In this document: positions 45,852-58,669 of the stretch, in pieces
Numbering within the stretch: position 1 is the stretch's first letter
Layout: each line of letters opens with the position of its first letter
Origin: Phallus indusiatus
Lineage: Eukaryota > Basidiomycota > Agaricomycetes > Phallales > Phallaceae
Length of the DNA: 64,000 nt
NCBI GenBank assembly: GCA_027605045.1
Contig: JAQFWX010000002.1
Location: 2,046,001 to 2,110,000, forward strand
Direction of reading: 5' to 3'
The notes under the pieces: model-generated
What the model saw: the letters and a program-made list of their open reading frames with translations, nothing else
Database searches by the model: none
Told to the model about the DNA's origin: nothing
Translations under genes and position numbers: made by a program

Positions 45852-48800
45852 GTTTGGACACGTCTACGAGCCGCGTCAACATCCATAGCATCATTCCGAG
45901 GTTGTGCAGCAGGAGCAAGAGGTGAAGGGGGAATGGGCCTACTCGGAACTGGAGCCGCTGCTGGAAATGCAGGTCTGGGGGGAGCGAACGGAGGTGGTGC
46001 GTACACTGGAGGGTTAGAGGCCCTCTGATAGACAGGGAATGGACTAGGACGCGTTCGAGGCATCGGAACCGTGGTCAACGGGGCAGAAGCATTTGGAGTT
46101 GGAAGGACACGACGTCGAATGGCGTTGAAGGCATCATTATTGCGTCGAGCTTGATCGAAGAGTCGTGCAGCTTTAATCCAGCCTTCATGGTCATTCATAG
46201 CTGGATGATCCTGCATCGTTGCGACCTTGTCCTGAACTTCTTGGTCGAGACCCTGTCGGAAATAGGAGGTGATAAGGCCCAAGACGGGTCACGGGTTTTG
46301 CAGGTAATATCCGTGGGTACCTGTACCTGTACCTGCGGGTAATTTTACCTGCGGTACGGGTACCCAGCGCCTAATTTACCCGGGTAGGTCGAGGGTAGTC
46401 TTTTTCAAAATGACGGGTACCCGTGGGTTTTTATATATAAGTTCTGGTTTGCACTTTCTTGTATTTGAGGAATAATAGTGGATGGTATTCTATTACAGTT
46501 GCTAAACAAACATGGCCAATCTAGCTATTTTAAACCTGTCGGCTCCCTCGGAGCCGACAGTTTTTGCCCTCCCCGACTTTTAGTCCATCCTCTGTAGCAG
46601 ATGAACACAAGAAATAAGCGTCGAATCTCTGCTGTTTCAGCAGAAACCACCCCAACTGAAACTGCAACCAAACCTGACACACTGAAGAAGAAGACCCGGT
46701 CCTCAAATGTAGTTGCTTCCAGTGTCAGTGCTCATGCATCTCCCGGGCCTGAAACTGGTGATGAAAATACGTCGAATAACCCTGGAGAAAATCAAGAAGA
46801 AGAAGAGGAAGATCCAGATGAAAAAGAAATGAGTACATCCCCATTATCACTTCACCAATTTTATTTACTAATCCAGATTATTCAGAGAGGCGACAAAGCA
46901 CTTGGATATCGGATGTGTATGACCATTATCTTGATGTTCGGTTAGCGCGAGATGAGAAAGGAAATAAATTATATAAAAATGGGGTTTTATTATACGCCTT
47001 TGAATGTAAAATGTGAGGTGCTTGTTATTGGTTCGAAATGCGACTATTGATCTCTACTATATACAGAAAAGGATGTGTGAAACTGCGGAAATGTACGGAT
47101 CAATCGACTGGGAATTTGTTGAAGCATAAAAGTGTTTGCTTACCTTCACCTGCAAGCCCGTCTGTCGAAAATATGCAAAAATTTGTGGGTGGATATACAC
47201 GGGAACGAATGCGGTGGTTGGTTGTGGCATGGATAACAGGCTCCAATCGACCATACTCATGTATTGAAGATGCAGGCCTGCGTAGCATCTTCAAGATGCT
47301 ATACTCAAAGGTGGAGATCCCAGCGAGCGTCACCGTCTCCAGTGATATCAAGACAGTGCATGAGCTGATGAAGACGAAGCTAGTTGCGCTACTTGGGGTG
47401 AGTTTTGTGCAATAAAATAAGCCCAATTACTCAGCGGTGCAACAGGAACACAAAGGCGCAGTCCATATTGCCATTGACGCTTGGTCTTCTCAGAAGGCAA
47501 GCTCTTACCTCGGTCTCACCCTTCAATGGTGTCCAGACGATTCACACGAGATCACGAAACTGATGCTGGACATGGTGCGAGCCCCTTTGAGTCATACTGG
47601 GGCTTATCTTGCTGAGCAAGTCAGCGCCATCCTCGAAGAATACCAGCTCTCCTCAAAAGTAAGTTCAACTTCAAATTGTTCAATGCGTATCCCACTTACC
47701 GTGATGCATCAGATTCTTGGAATTGCTGGAGATAACGCCTCCAACAACGACACGATGACAGACGAACTATACCTACTTCTACCGTCTTGGGGTGGTCGGA
47801 TATGGCGTGTGCGATGCTTTGCACATATAATTAACTTAGTTGAACAGGTGCGCGCGTGTTCTCAGTCATGACTTACTGGTGGTTTATTGATGGTTTTTTA
47901 ATAGGCCTTTCTTCTGCCATTTCGCGATCGCCGAAAGAAGGGTGATACAGAGACAACCAGCGCTGACGATGATAATGCCGAAACCGTCAAACGATTGAAT
48001 GCGAAGTTAGATGCGTTACAAGATGATCCTGATGATGAAGACGTACAGTATGAGGATGGCGAAGATTTGGACCACCAGAGGGAGATCGCGGCAGAAATAG
48101 AGCTGTTGGATGCTGAGAGTGTGCGTGAGCTAGGCCCGATGAAGCCAGAACAGGAGTTTGAGGCTAAACTGATGTTACTGAAGGTATGTTTTCCATGAAA
48201 TAGTTGTACTTATCATTGCTTCATATCCCAGCAGGCAACCGGTTTAGCCAAGCGTGTCGCGAACTCGGATCAAGTACAGACTGCATTCAAAGACTGTTGC
48301 AGTTACATCGAATGCAAGCCGTTAATGCTCAAAAGGCCCGTGGCGACCCGATGGAACACCCATTTCGAATGTCTGGAGCGTCACTTGGTCCAAAAAGAAG
48401 CCATCAAGCGACTATGCGACCACGCCGCCTATGCAAAGTTCAAGCTCGATAAATTCGTGCTCTCAGATCTGGAATGGACTATATTAGAAGAAATCAAACC
48501 TGCGCTTGAGGTCTGTTTTATTTTCAATAATGCTATGACTACGCTAACCTTTTGACAGTTATTTGAACAGGTTACAAAACATGTTTCGCAGTCGCAGACT
48601 GTGCTCGTGCACCAGGTCATCCCGATCATCGATAGGTTGACCGGTGAACTTGAAGATCTCCTGCAAAACAAGGAGATCCATATGGCGGTTCGATATGGAG
48701 CCAAGAATGCTCTATCAGTACTCGACAAATACTACTCCAAGACTGACGAAGCGTACATCTACCGTATAGCCATGGGTATGTCATGAGTTAGAAGTCTTTT

Positions 48801-49466
48801 TTTTGGGTACTTACATCTCGAATAGTGCTTCATCCACGATATAAGACGCAGTACTTCCACGCCAAAAAGTGGCCGCAACACTGGATTGACGAGTCCGTGA
48901 GGATCACCCGGGAGATATGGGAGACAAAATACCAAAACTTGGAGCATGCAACAACACCGGCAAAACCACAACGGGTTTGTTTATTTATTTCTCGTGAACG
49001 TCAACTAATTTCCATTGAAGAATGATCTAGATTTCGAATGGTATGAAAATGCCGAACCGATAACCGAAGACGCTCTTTCATACTATCTCAGACAAGCACC
49101 GGAACGCACATGCACATCACCACTAACGTATTGGCAAGGACAGCTGACATCAGGACTTACTTCACCACATTTGGTGCGCTTTGCGAAGGATATCCTGAGT
49201 TGTCCAGGTGAGTCTGTTGGATGTTCTATCTAAAGTTAACAGCGTATACTTAGATGATATTTATTCTACAGCTACATCCGTTGATGTAGAAAGACTTTTT
49301 TCATTGTCAGGTAAAACTGTTACTCCACTTCGCAACAACCTCAGCGACGCCTCCATTCGCTCAACCGTTGTCCTCAACTCATGGATGAAGATCCCAGGTC
49401 TCGCGGTCGAGAAGGAGTTTTGTGATGGGCTAGTCAGAGGTTGGAAACGCGGGAAACAACGAGCAC

Positions 49467-49786
49467 TGTAACGGGTCCACCGCATGCGGTGGATTGAGTA
49501 TATGCCACTTAGGCATATGCAGAGGGCTTCGCCCTCTGCAGTAATTACTATTAGTACTTCTAATAATAGAGGCGCTTAACGCCTCTGGCTCGCCGTGACG
49601 CGGCGAGCCATTATGTAATAACTGTACATTAGTAGTAGTTACGCGCGTGCTGATTCAGCACGCGCATTTTGTTTTACACCATAAAAAATACAGCACCCTT
49701 GGTCTGTTATTCGTGGTGTGAAACTACAGCGTGATAAAACTTGTGTACCGTACGCGGTACACTATAAAAAGTAACGAAACGTTACA
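49467..49786 (+). repeat. 5' LTR of element L
   Basis: 320 bp, TGTAACGGGTCC...AACGTTACA. It is almost a chain of hairpins: 49,477-49,492, 49,500-49,518, 49,519-49,539, 49,568-49,586, 49,587-49,609, 49,643-49,665, 49,743-49,762 and 49,771-49,785, plus a long imperfect stem pairing the gttttacacca and tggtgtgaaac blocks. It differs from the 3' LTR by one substitution and one single-base indel by my reading. Confidence 0.93.
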
Positions 49787-49871
49787 TCTTTTTTAACACC
49801 AAAGGCGTTAAAAACAACCCGCCGCTGTATTAAGCAAGCGAAATTAACCCTTCCTATTGCAGGAGGATTCA

Positions 49872-52800
49872 ATGGCTCCTACTACCAGGAGTCAGAGTGC
49901 ACCAGATCGTGGTACACCTGATTCCAATCAGCCTGACCCACCCGGGCCAGTGCAAACTGAAAATCCCGACCCGTCTAGGGAAGGAACCCTCGAAGGAGAG
50001 TCATCCACATGGGAGAGAGTGGATGCATCAACCCAAAATCCCACTCGTCCTGCGTCGCAGACGATGGAACATCAGCCCCAACTTGCTGATGAAGAAGATG
50101 AGGACGTAAAGTCCATAGCATCTGGTCGCTCCAGACTTAGCGTTAGGAGCGACAGGTCCATCCGAAGGGATGAGGCCATGAACGCTGTTCACGCATCGTT
50201 GCTCGATGGCGTGAGGAATGGGAATATGTCCCCGTCAGAACTGCAGAGACTAGCTCGATTAATCGAGAATGTCAACGCAGGAGTTGAAAACCCTGAGCCA
50301 GAGCCTGTCACTACAGGCACTGACAGGGACCAAGTCAGGACAACAGACTTGTCTCCTGAAGCAGAGCCTGCACGAGCACGCTCTGACAAAGGAAAAAGCA
50401 GAGCGGTAGATCCGCCTGCATCAGGTACTGGATCTACTCGTCCTAGACCAGCAGGGCCGACGAGTCGCCTTGCATATCAATTCACAAACCCAGCCCCACA
50501 AGCCAGGTTTGCTACACCGACGGGACCGACATATGCCAGTCCGTCACCAGCGACAGCTGGTAATTCCCAATCCCCTGAGCCTGCACCAACAGGCACCAGA
50601 CAACGTTCCCAGAACGTTACCCCAGGACCGAGTACGCGTCCTGATAGACCTCCTACTCAAGGAGCTACAGCATATACAGCTCCTAGAAACCCCGGCCCCG
50701 AGATAGAGGCTGGCAGAGAAACAGTGAGACGAATGCACCGTTTCACAAGACAACCGCCTCACGAGTCTGACGCGGTTGGTGACTATATCGATACCGAGAT
50801 AGCCACGCAACTGGTGAACCAGTCGCGAAATGGAGCACCCCCACGAGAGGATGCTGAAGTGGTCGCCCAAGCTGCCCTCGAATACCAGAGGATAGCAAGG
50901 CTACTCTCCGACAGAGCAATCCGTACGCATGCACGGGCTGTGGAGACGGCCACTAACGCGCTCGAGGAAGCTGTAGCAGGCTCTCTCGAGACTGACACTC
51001 CCAACGAGCAGCAAATGCGGATCATCCAAGATAGGATCCGCATCGCGAGGGACGCACGTATGAACGCGGTCTGCCATGCTCGTGTGCTTGAAGGTGGCTA
51101 TAATGCCATCACTGGCGATAGGATCCCATCGCCAGACCCAGCCACAAGCTCAAGTCGTCCAGACGACAGAGCATCACCCCCTGGCAGACAACTGCCAAGG
51201 CAAAGTGCCGAGCCCAATGGGCAGAGGCAAGCATCTGCTAACCCAGCAGAAGCACCACGTATCGATCCATATGATGGATACGCTCGTCGACCACAGTATG
51301 GTGAGGATCTCCGCGCCACACCGTTCGATGAGGAACGTGTTGAAAGGTTTGACCCTTTCAACGACGACGCCCCAGTACTTGAGGGCGTCATAGCCATGGT
51401 TCAAGAAGCCCTGATTGCAAACAGGGATATGATGCCAGGCAACTCGCCCCTTGCGAAAGCAGGAGCGAAGATAGGGCTCCCGCCCACATATAGCGGCTCG
51501 TCCAGAGCCGAGGACTTCGACAACTTTGTGTCGGGTCTGTTACGCTGGCTACGCGTAAACCACCTGCTTGGAGAAGTCAGCCAAGCAGAGCAACTCTCCT
51601 TTCTAGGCATGCGCCTAGAAGGGCTGGCACAAGAGTGGTTCACCCAGAACGTGGAACGAGGTACTCGTCCCATGCATGAGTGGACCCTAGTCCCCGCTTT
51701 ACGGAGACTACACGAACGATTCCTCCCACCCCACTCGAGAAGTGAGGTGGCGATCCAGTTCGAACGCGAACGGCAAGGATCGCACTCTGTACACGAATAC
51801 ATGAGTGCGTTACTCACGCTAGCCAACAGACTAGCACACCCTCCTGATGATTATACATTCAGGAGGAGGTTCCTTGATGGGCTGAACCACAGCCTCGCCG
51901 CTGAAGTAGCATTCAGAGGCGGTAGTCCTGAGCAGATGTCTGCTAAGGAACTTCTTGCACTCGCCATCCAAGTAGAGGAGGTGTTCAAGAAGCGGAGGTC
52001 GATAACGGCCTCCCAAGGAAGCACTACCCGTCCAACGGGTAGTAGTGGCAGTAGTGGTAGTGGCAGCAGCAGCAGCCACACCAACTTGGCCAGACAAGCG
52101 CATTCAAACAATATGCGCTTGAACCAGAGGAACCACGGTCCCTCTGCGCGTCCTCATGAGACGCGAACTAATGGCAATTCCCCATTGGGGAATCGCCCCT
52201 CGAGCTCATCAAGCTCGAGAAATCATAACTTGCAGCCCGCTAGGACTGCCCCAACTAGTACGAACAATCGCACTAGCACTACCCCTCCCACGTGTTTCAA
52301 CTGTGGGCAGGTGGGACATTACAGAAATGCGTGCCCCAGACTGAGACAGGTACGAGCCAATGTGGGTCGTATCGAAGAGGTTGAAGAGACCTCTGGCGAG
52401 ACATCGAACGATGCCCCGCAGGAGAACGTGGAAGACCCCACAGCTGAACAAGCTGTGGAGGAAGAGGTGGCCCAAGACGAGCCCACCAACGACCCCGTCG
52501 AGGACGACGAGGGCATCCAATACCAATGGGACGATGATGACAATGGTCCCAGTGTATACATGCTCCTCACAATTGGTGACGAGTATGAGGAGCGCAGACT
52601 GCACTTCGCGGTCCACAAGTCATCGCCATTGGATGACAATGAGTCCTCGCTCGCTACGAGCAAGGAACCACTCTATGACCATACGGCTAGAGTGAGCTCT
52701 CGTGCCCCAACACGAGACAGAAACGCATCGAGACCCATTGAGGGTTTCTGGCCAGTTAATGGCCAATTGGCTCACTGCCTAGTCGACAGTGGATGCCAGG

Positions 52801-55800
52801 GGATGATCATGTCCCCTCATTTCTCTCTTGCCACCGGGGCAAGAACCTTCAAGCTCGACAAACCTGTCGTGCTGCAGCTGGCCGTTAAGGGCAGCAAGTC
52901 TTCCATCCAGTATGGAACGTACACCCGAATCCAATTCGGAGGTATCGATGTCCAAGAGTACTTTGACATTGTCAACATCGATCACTATGATGTGATCATT
53001 GGCGTCCCATTCCTGAGACGCTACAACATCTGCCTGGATTTCAGCAGAGGTACAATCACCCGCGACGGCGAGGTGATTGACACCAATCACCATGTGATTG
53101 GACACGCTCCTGAAACAGGAGCGATGGTGCTAGCCAGCACCCAACATTCCAGCTCCTCCATCCCTGAGATGACGGAAGAGAATATCCCAGCACTCATCGA
53201 GTACTGGAAGAACAAGTACAGTGACCTTTTCGGTCCTGTCCCTTCCCGACTTCCCCCGTTTCGGGAAGTGAATCATCAGATTCCTCTTATTGAACCCAAT
53301 AAGAAGATCCGGTACCACCTTCCCAGGTGCCCGGATGCGCTCAAAGCGCTACTCGCTGAGAAGATTCAGCGATACGTAGCTGCAGGTTGGTGGGAACCAA
53401 CTGTAGCTACACAGGCAATCCCTATGCTTTGCCTGCAGAAACGAGCCGTAGTCTTAGCACTACGGACCGTGTTCGATCTGCGTCTGCAGAACGAAAACAC
53501 AGAGAAGGACGTAATGCCCTTCCCTGACCAGGAAACCATCCGCCAGAACGTGGCGAGACACAAATACAGATCAAAAATTGATCTGACTGAGGCGTACGAG
53601 CAAGTACGCATAGTCCCAGAGGACGTCCACAAGACGACCTTTGCCACCATCTATGGCACTTTCAAGAGCCATGTCATGCAGCAAGGAGACTGCAATGCCC
53701 CATCGACGTTTCAACGTCTGATGACCCATATATTTAGGGACTGCATCGGTCGTTCGACGGATGCATACATAGACGACGTGTTCGTCTATTCAAACACAAT
53801 AGATCTGCATCAGCAGCATCTAGAGAATGCCTTCTCGCGTCTGCGAGAAGCACAACTTTACCTAAGTAGTCGTAAAGTTGATTTGTACTCTAAGCGACTG
53901 GAGTGCTTAGGCCACATCATCGACGATGATGGCATCCATCCCGATCACGAGAAGATGGATAAAATACGTGAGTGGAGAACTCCACGCACGTACAACGATG
54001 TCCAGAAATTTCTGGGCCTCGTACAATATGTTGCGGCATACCTACCAGGGGTAGCCGCATACACTACACCACTATCAGGGTGTACGTACAACAACAGACC
54101 GTTCGTATGGACGCCGTTGTTGAACAAGTGCTTTGATTCAATCAAAGCACTCACGCGAAAGGCTCCTATCTTGAAGCCTATTAACGTGGACGACCCAGAT
54201 CCAATTTGGGTCGTAACCGACGGCTCTAAATGTGGCGTCGGTGCCTATTATGTGTAACGTTTCGTTACTTTTTATAGTGTACCGCTTGCGGTACACAGTT
54301 TATATCACGCTGTAGTTTCACGCCACAAGTAACAGACCAAAGTGCTGTATTTTCTTTGTGGAGTAAAACAAGTTGCGCGTGCTGAATCAGCACGCGCGTA
54401 GCTACTACTAATGTATAGTTATTACATAATGGCTCGCCGCGCCGCGGCGAGCCAGAGGCGTTAAGCGCCTCTGTTATTAGAGTAAGTAATAGTAACTACT
54501 GCAGAGGGCGAAGCCCTCTGCATATGCCTAAGTGGCATATACTCAATCCACCGCATGCGGTGGATCCGTTACATTATGGGCAAGGGCCTACATGGCAAAC
54601 ATGTAGGCCAGCAGGGTTTCTCTCGAAGAAGTTCACCCCTGCTCAATACAACTACCGCACCCATGAGCATGAGCTCATCGCGGTACTTGAAGCCTTCCTT
54701 AAGTGGGAAGACAAACTACTAGGGCGTAGATTCACCCTAGTAACGGACAACGAGGCCATGGTCCACTTCAAGACCCAGCCTCGCATGTCACCGCGTCAAG
54801 CACGGTGGTATGAATACCTGTCTCGTTTTGACTACGAGACGATTCATGTCAAGGGCGTCACTAACAATGTCGCCGATGGCCTCTCTCGTTATTACGAAGA
54901 GGACACTCCGGATGAGGTTCACCCTCCGGAGGTATACGTCAACGCTGACGTTAGACTTGATCCCGAAGGGGATCATCTTCCCATCGAAAGAAGGGATGAA
55001 GTGAGAGTGAACGTTATTACACGTTCACGAGTACGAGAGGAACCTCGAGTTGAAGGTCCCTCAAATACTACACCTTCTGATATTACAGAAGCGCAATCCG
55101 ATGAGGATATACTTGCTCTAAGTGCAGAGCAAGACAGCAAGCTTCTTAAAGCCAAAATTGAGGGCTTTGCTGAATTTACCTCGCTGATACAGCAAGGTTA
55201 TCACAAGGACCCAGTATTTAAGCTGGTTCTTGCCAACCCAAACGCTCACAAGGCGTTTGGAATTAAAAATCAACTGATCTTTACCAAGAATCAGTTCCTC
55301 CGCGATGTATTATGCGTCCCCATAACGCATTTTACAAGGGGAGGAGGATCACTGAGATTATAATCAGTGAGGCCCACCAAATTGTTGGGCACTTTGGACG
55401 TTACAAACGTCTCAGTACGTTAGACAAGCGTACTGGTGGAAATCGATGATTGAAGACATCGATACGTTCTGCAGATCCTGCGGAACGTGCCAGACCAATA
55501 AAGGGGAGAATAATCACCCCAGTGGTCTGTTAAAACAACTCCCGATTCCCAATAGACCTTGGGAATCGATTGGAATGGACTTCGTCGGTCCATTACCCGT
55601 TTCAAACGGCCACGACTTTCTATTCGTCGTGATTGACAGACTGACCTCTATGGTTCGTCTGATGCCAACCACCACCAAGCTGACCGCCAAGGGCACAGCC
55701 TGGTTATACCTCAGTGAAGTCGTAAGACTCCACGGTGTCCCTGACTCAATCGTGAGTGACAGGGATGCACGATTCACTGCCAAGTTCTGGCAGGAACTAC

Positions 55801-56717
55801 AACGCCTAATGGGGACACGATTGCTCATGTCCACGGCGTTCCATCCGCAAACGGATGGATCTACCGAGCGAGCTAATCGCTCGATTGGCCAAATACTTCG
55901 TTCCGTTATACAGAACGATCAGAAAGATTGGGCCGAAAGGATCCCAATGGTGGAGTTTGCTATTAATAGCAGCACCAGCGAAACCACTGGTTTCGCGCCG
56001 TTTGAACTCAATTACGGCTATCTTCCCAGTTTGGGAAGGAAAATTGAAACGAACACCAAATTCAAAGGTGTTCAACACTTTGCTCAACAGGCAAAGTGGA
56101 ATCTCATGATAGCGCATGACGCTATCATAGCCAATCGCGTTAAACAGGCTCACTACGCGAACAACTCACGGCGCGATGCACCGGAGTACAAAGAGGGTGA
56201 TCTCGTCTACCTGTCGACGAGGAATCTCAACCTCCCCAAGGGGAGAGTTAAGAAGTTGATCCCGCGTTATGTGGGACCATACAAAGTGTTGTCCGTCAAG
56301 GACAACATTACAGTAAAACTTGAGCTCTCTGAGGAGCTCAAGCAACGTCGCATAAATCCCGTATTTCACGTGGATTTGATTAAACCTCACATCGCCAATG
56401 ACGATGAGAGATTTCCACGCCGCGATACACTCACGGCGTATGATTTTGGACAGCCAGACGATGCTGAATGGCACGTCGAGGAACTCCTAGCTCATCGCTG
56501 GAGTGGAACTCGCGAAAAAGATCTCGAGTTCCTAGTCCAGTGGACCCTTGGGGATACCACTTGGGAACCTTACAGTAACTGTAAGGACTTGCAAGCTCTA
56601 GACGAGTACTTGCAATTACGAGGCGTAAACGAGCCTCGGCAGCTGCCACGACTATCCAATCACGGAGAGTCGCGGACCAACAACAAGCGCCCAGATCCCA
56701 CTCGGGGATCTGCTTGA
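49872..56717 (+). pseudogene. Element L gag-pol polyprotein, interrupted
   Basis: ATG at 49,872-49,874 (MAPTTRSQSAP). The gag part is long (~800 residues) with a capsid-like segment near residues 550-710 and zinc knuckle CFNCGQVGHYRNAC near residue 808. Protease active site is LVDSG near residue 972, DSG rather than the usual DTG. RT YIDD lies near residue 1299. RNase H starts TDGSKCGVGAYY and is cut at 54,252 by the inverted solo LTR; it resumes at 54,579 (HEHELIAVLEAF, VTDNEAM). Integrase HHCC (EAHQIVGHFGRY, CRSCGTC) spans two apparent single-base frameshifts near 55,342 and 55,403. The D-D-E core follows (GMDFVGPLP, SDRDARF, TDGSTERANR). A chromodomain lies near 56,460-56,640 (WHVEELLAHRW, FLVQWTLGDTTWEP). 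Stop at 56,715-56,717. Not functional as assembled. Confidence 0.87.
54253..54573 (-). mobile_element. Inverted solo LTR of the L family inside L
   Basis: 321 bp, reverse complement of the L LTR, with target duplication TTATG (54,248-54,252 and 54,574-54,578). It is visibly more diverged from the two terminal LTRs than they are from each other, so it came from a different L-family copy. It disrupts the RNase H frame; removing it with one duplication joins the frame. Confidence 0.93.
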
Positions 56718-56849
56718 AGATCCCACCCACAGGGATCCACTGGCACTTCACTGCTACGCGGTGAGGTAATTTTCACTTGGGCGCTCCATGAGGCCGCCCA
56801 AGTATATAACCCAAAAGTCCGTTCACGGTCTTTTCTCCTCAACACCCCC

Positions 56850-58606
56850 ATGCCTGACAGCAAGGGAAAGCAACGCGAACGATCACGCTCGCGGTCGCCT
56901 ACGCCGCAACCTGTTAGTAGGTTCAAAAAAGCAGAGGCTCAACTGGCCCTGCAAAGGTCCGAATGGACCTTAGACGCGATGGACGGATGCATATCCGTCT
57001 ATCATAACAATGATAGTTGCACTGCGTGCAACGACTTTGCCAATCACCTGGCAGGCCCCGCTGGCAGCGGGCAATCATCCTTGACCATGATATGGTCAAG
57101 CAGGCCGTCTACAAGGCCTTTCCCTTCATAAGGAGGGAGTACTATCATCTAGACGAACGTCTAGAAGAAGCTGAAAAGGACGTCAAGTCCTTGACAGACC
57201 ACCTCGACGATGCGAATCGTCGTATCTGCGAGCTGAAAGCTCGCATTGCTGAACTTGAACGTTCAGTGTCGACGGCAGGCCCGTCGACTACCCCATCGAC
57301 CTCCAAAAAGCGGTCGAGAGACCAGGCCGATAAAGCGCCTGAACCATCCCAGGCAGCCCCTTTGCCTGATATCTTCAACGACATGTCGTCTGACGACGAC
57401 ATGGAAGACATAGTCGATGACAATGACTATGATGACGACGCCTCCATCGCGTCGTCCACCAAACACAAGCCTCAGCGTACCTACGCTGATGCAACCAAGG
57501 CATCGAGCTCTCGCGATGCTGCCCCGGTTTCTCCAAGGAAACCCTCTGGTCCGTATCCACGGACCAAGCCAGGATGGGACTCCAATAGGGACCCATGGCC
57601 CTTCTTCGTCAAGGGTTTCGACCCCACTGTTAGTGGGGATCATTCTCTGGTGCCTGGCACCCCCAATCCTACTGCATGGTATAACACCTGCAGCCTCGAC
57701 GAACCATTGTTCGTCGAGATTGGAACCCGGGTTTGGACCGACCCCCCGGTGTTCACGTACCCCGATGACAGAGGGGTTCACATGCGTATTTCATACGCAT
57801 GGACTCGCTGGCGCAGATCCATGAAGGAGCGTCGCCTGGCGAGAAAGACCGCCAAGCTTGAAGCTATGGAGGCTGCCGCCAACCGTCCATCGGTGGTGTC
57901 TATCTTGGGAGAACTCATACACCCCGAGATCAAGTATTTAATCAATACTTGGAATGCGGACCCTAACCAGGTCCCTCCTTACATCCGCCTAATGTCGGAT
58001 GGATCATTAAACCCTCAAGATGTTGAGGTGTTCGCATGGCTCAAACGAGTCACACGTACTCGTGAAGTACGTGCCAAGTTCCTCGAGAAGGCGGCTGAGT
58101 GCCTCCTCGACCCCGCACTTACTGTGTGGGAAGAAGTTCTCGGTGGTAAGGGTAATTCCTCCACCCACCTGCCTTCCACGCTCATGGAAGGCTACACTCG
58201 TTCCTTCGAGTGCAAATCCCCCTCCTCCATTACCATAGAGGAGGTGATTCACTCCATGCATGCCAATGGAGCGACGACAAGACGCGTCACTGAGGTGATC
58301 GCGCCCCTTCTCCAACGATACGCCAATGGAGAAGATGTCAATCACATCGCGCATGACTATCGCGTGCGCCGTGGACTGGATCGTCCAACAAAAAAGGCGC
58401 GTATGACTCAGTCGTCCGCCCCCGCCGTCCATACGTCGGCTTCACCTGCCAGCCTCGTGGCAGGCCAGCCTAACAAGGTCTACTCCCCGTCCGTCCCAAT
58501 TCAGATGACGGACGAGGAATTGTTAAGGCCCCCTGAGGACCTTGACGCGCCGCATCCGAGTGCCTCGGAGAGCATGGAGATTGACTACAGCAATCCCTCT
58601 GAGTGA
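56850..58606 (+). pseudogene. Third ORF of element L, downstream of pol
   Basis: Begins at the ATG at 56,850 (MPDSKGKQRERSRSRSPTPQ). It has one apparent single-base deletion near 57,071, just after HLAGPAGSG, then continues in the frame of DHDMVKQAVYKAFPF to a TGA at 58,604-58,606, about 580 residues in all. Features: basic Ser/Arg-rich start, CTACNDFANH cysteine pair, a coiled coil (LDERLEEAEKDVKSLTDHLD), an acidic tract (SSDDDMEDIVDDNDYDDDA), and a folded-looking region with conserved-type tryptophans (FFVKGFDPTVSGDH, YAWTRWRRSMKERRL). There is no signal peptide or membrane segment, so it is not envelope-like. A heading promoter-like region (aagtatataaccc near 56,800) lies upstream. Function unknown; perhaps a second Gag-like or nucleic-acid-binding protein. 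Confidence 0.65.
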
Positions 58607-58658
58607 TTACAGTCAGACGCCTCCTCTTCGCGATCCTATGACTTGGAGTCCAAGTCAC

Positions 58659-58669
58659 AAGGGGAGGAT
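58659..58669 (+). promoter_or_regulatory. Polypurine tract of element L
   Basis: An AAGGGGAGGA run directly before the 3' LTR, the expected plus-strand DNA primer site in LTR retrotransposons. Confidence 0.7.

Larger units (their letters stand above)
34623..46272 (-). mobile_element. Chromodomain Ty3/gypsy element G1, heavily interrupted
   Basis: A minus-strand LTR retrotransposon whose parts, read right to left, are gag, CCHC knuckle, protease, RT, RNase H, integrase, chromodomain and 3' LTR. It is broken by element N (35,671-41,195), a solo LTR (42,812-43,207), a MITE (43,457-43,605), a solo LTR (45,295-45,851, with its own MITE) and, at its 5' end, the hAT element at 46,273. The 5' LTR and the start of gag are missing from the window. 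Most insertions carry clean target duplications, so the original order can be followed. Confidence 0.85.
45059..46272 (-). pseudogene. G1 gag with CCHC knuckle, split by a solo LTR
   Basis: The visible gag starts inside the protein (GLITSYFRQGLDQEVQDKVA) at the hAT border. It runs through a proline-rich segment (RTRPSPFPVYQRASNPPVYA) to the solo LTR at 45,851, and resumes at 45,294 with the zinc knuckle CYRCGQVGHMVRDCP. It ends ...FPEGSE with a TGA that overlaps the pol ATG. The capsid N-terminus is missing. Solo LTR insertion makes it non-functional. Confidence 0.78.

Noticed and set aside
46265..46290. Palindromic GATAAGGCCC...GGGCCTTATC as the hAT target duplication
   Set aside because: The match is inverted, not direct; most of it belongs to the terminal inverted repeat itself.
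49857..49871. Upstream start for L gag-pol five codons before the ATG
   Set aside because: It would need a TTG start; the ATG at 49,872 is the natural choice.
49787..49871. tRNA primer binding site of L
   Set aside because: No TGG-starting stretch next to the LTR could be matched; self-priming or an unusual primer cannot be decided by eye.
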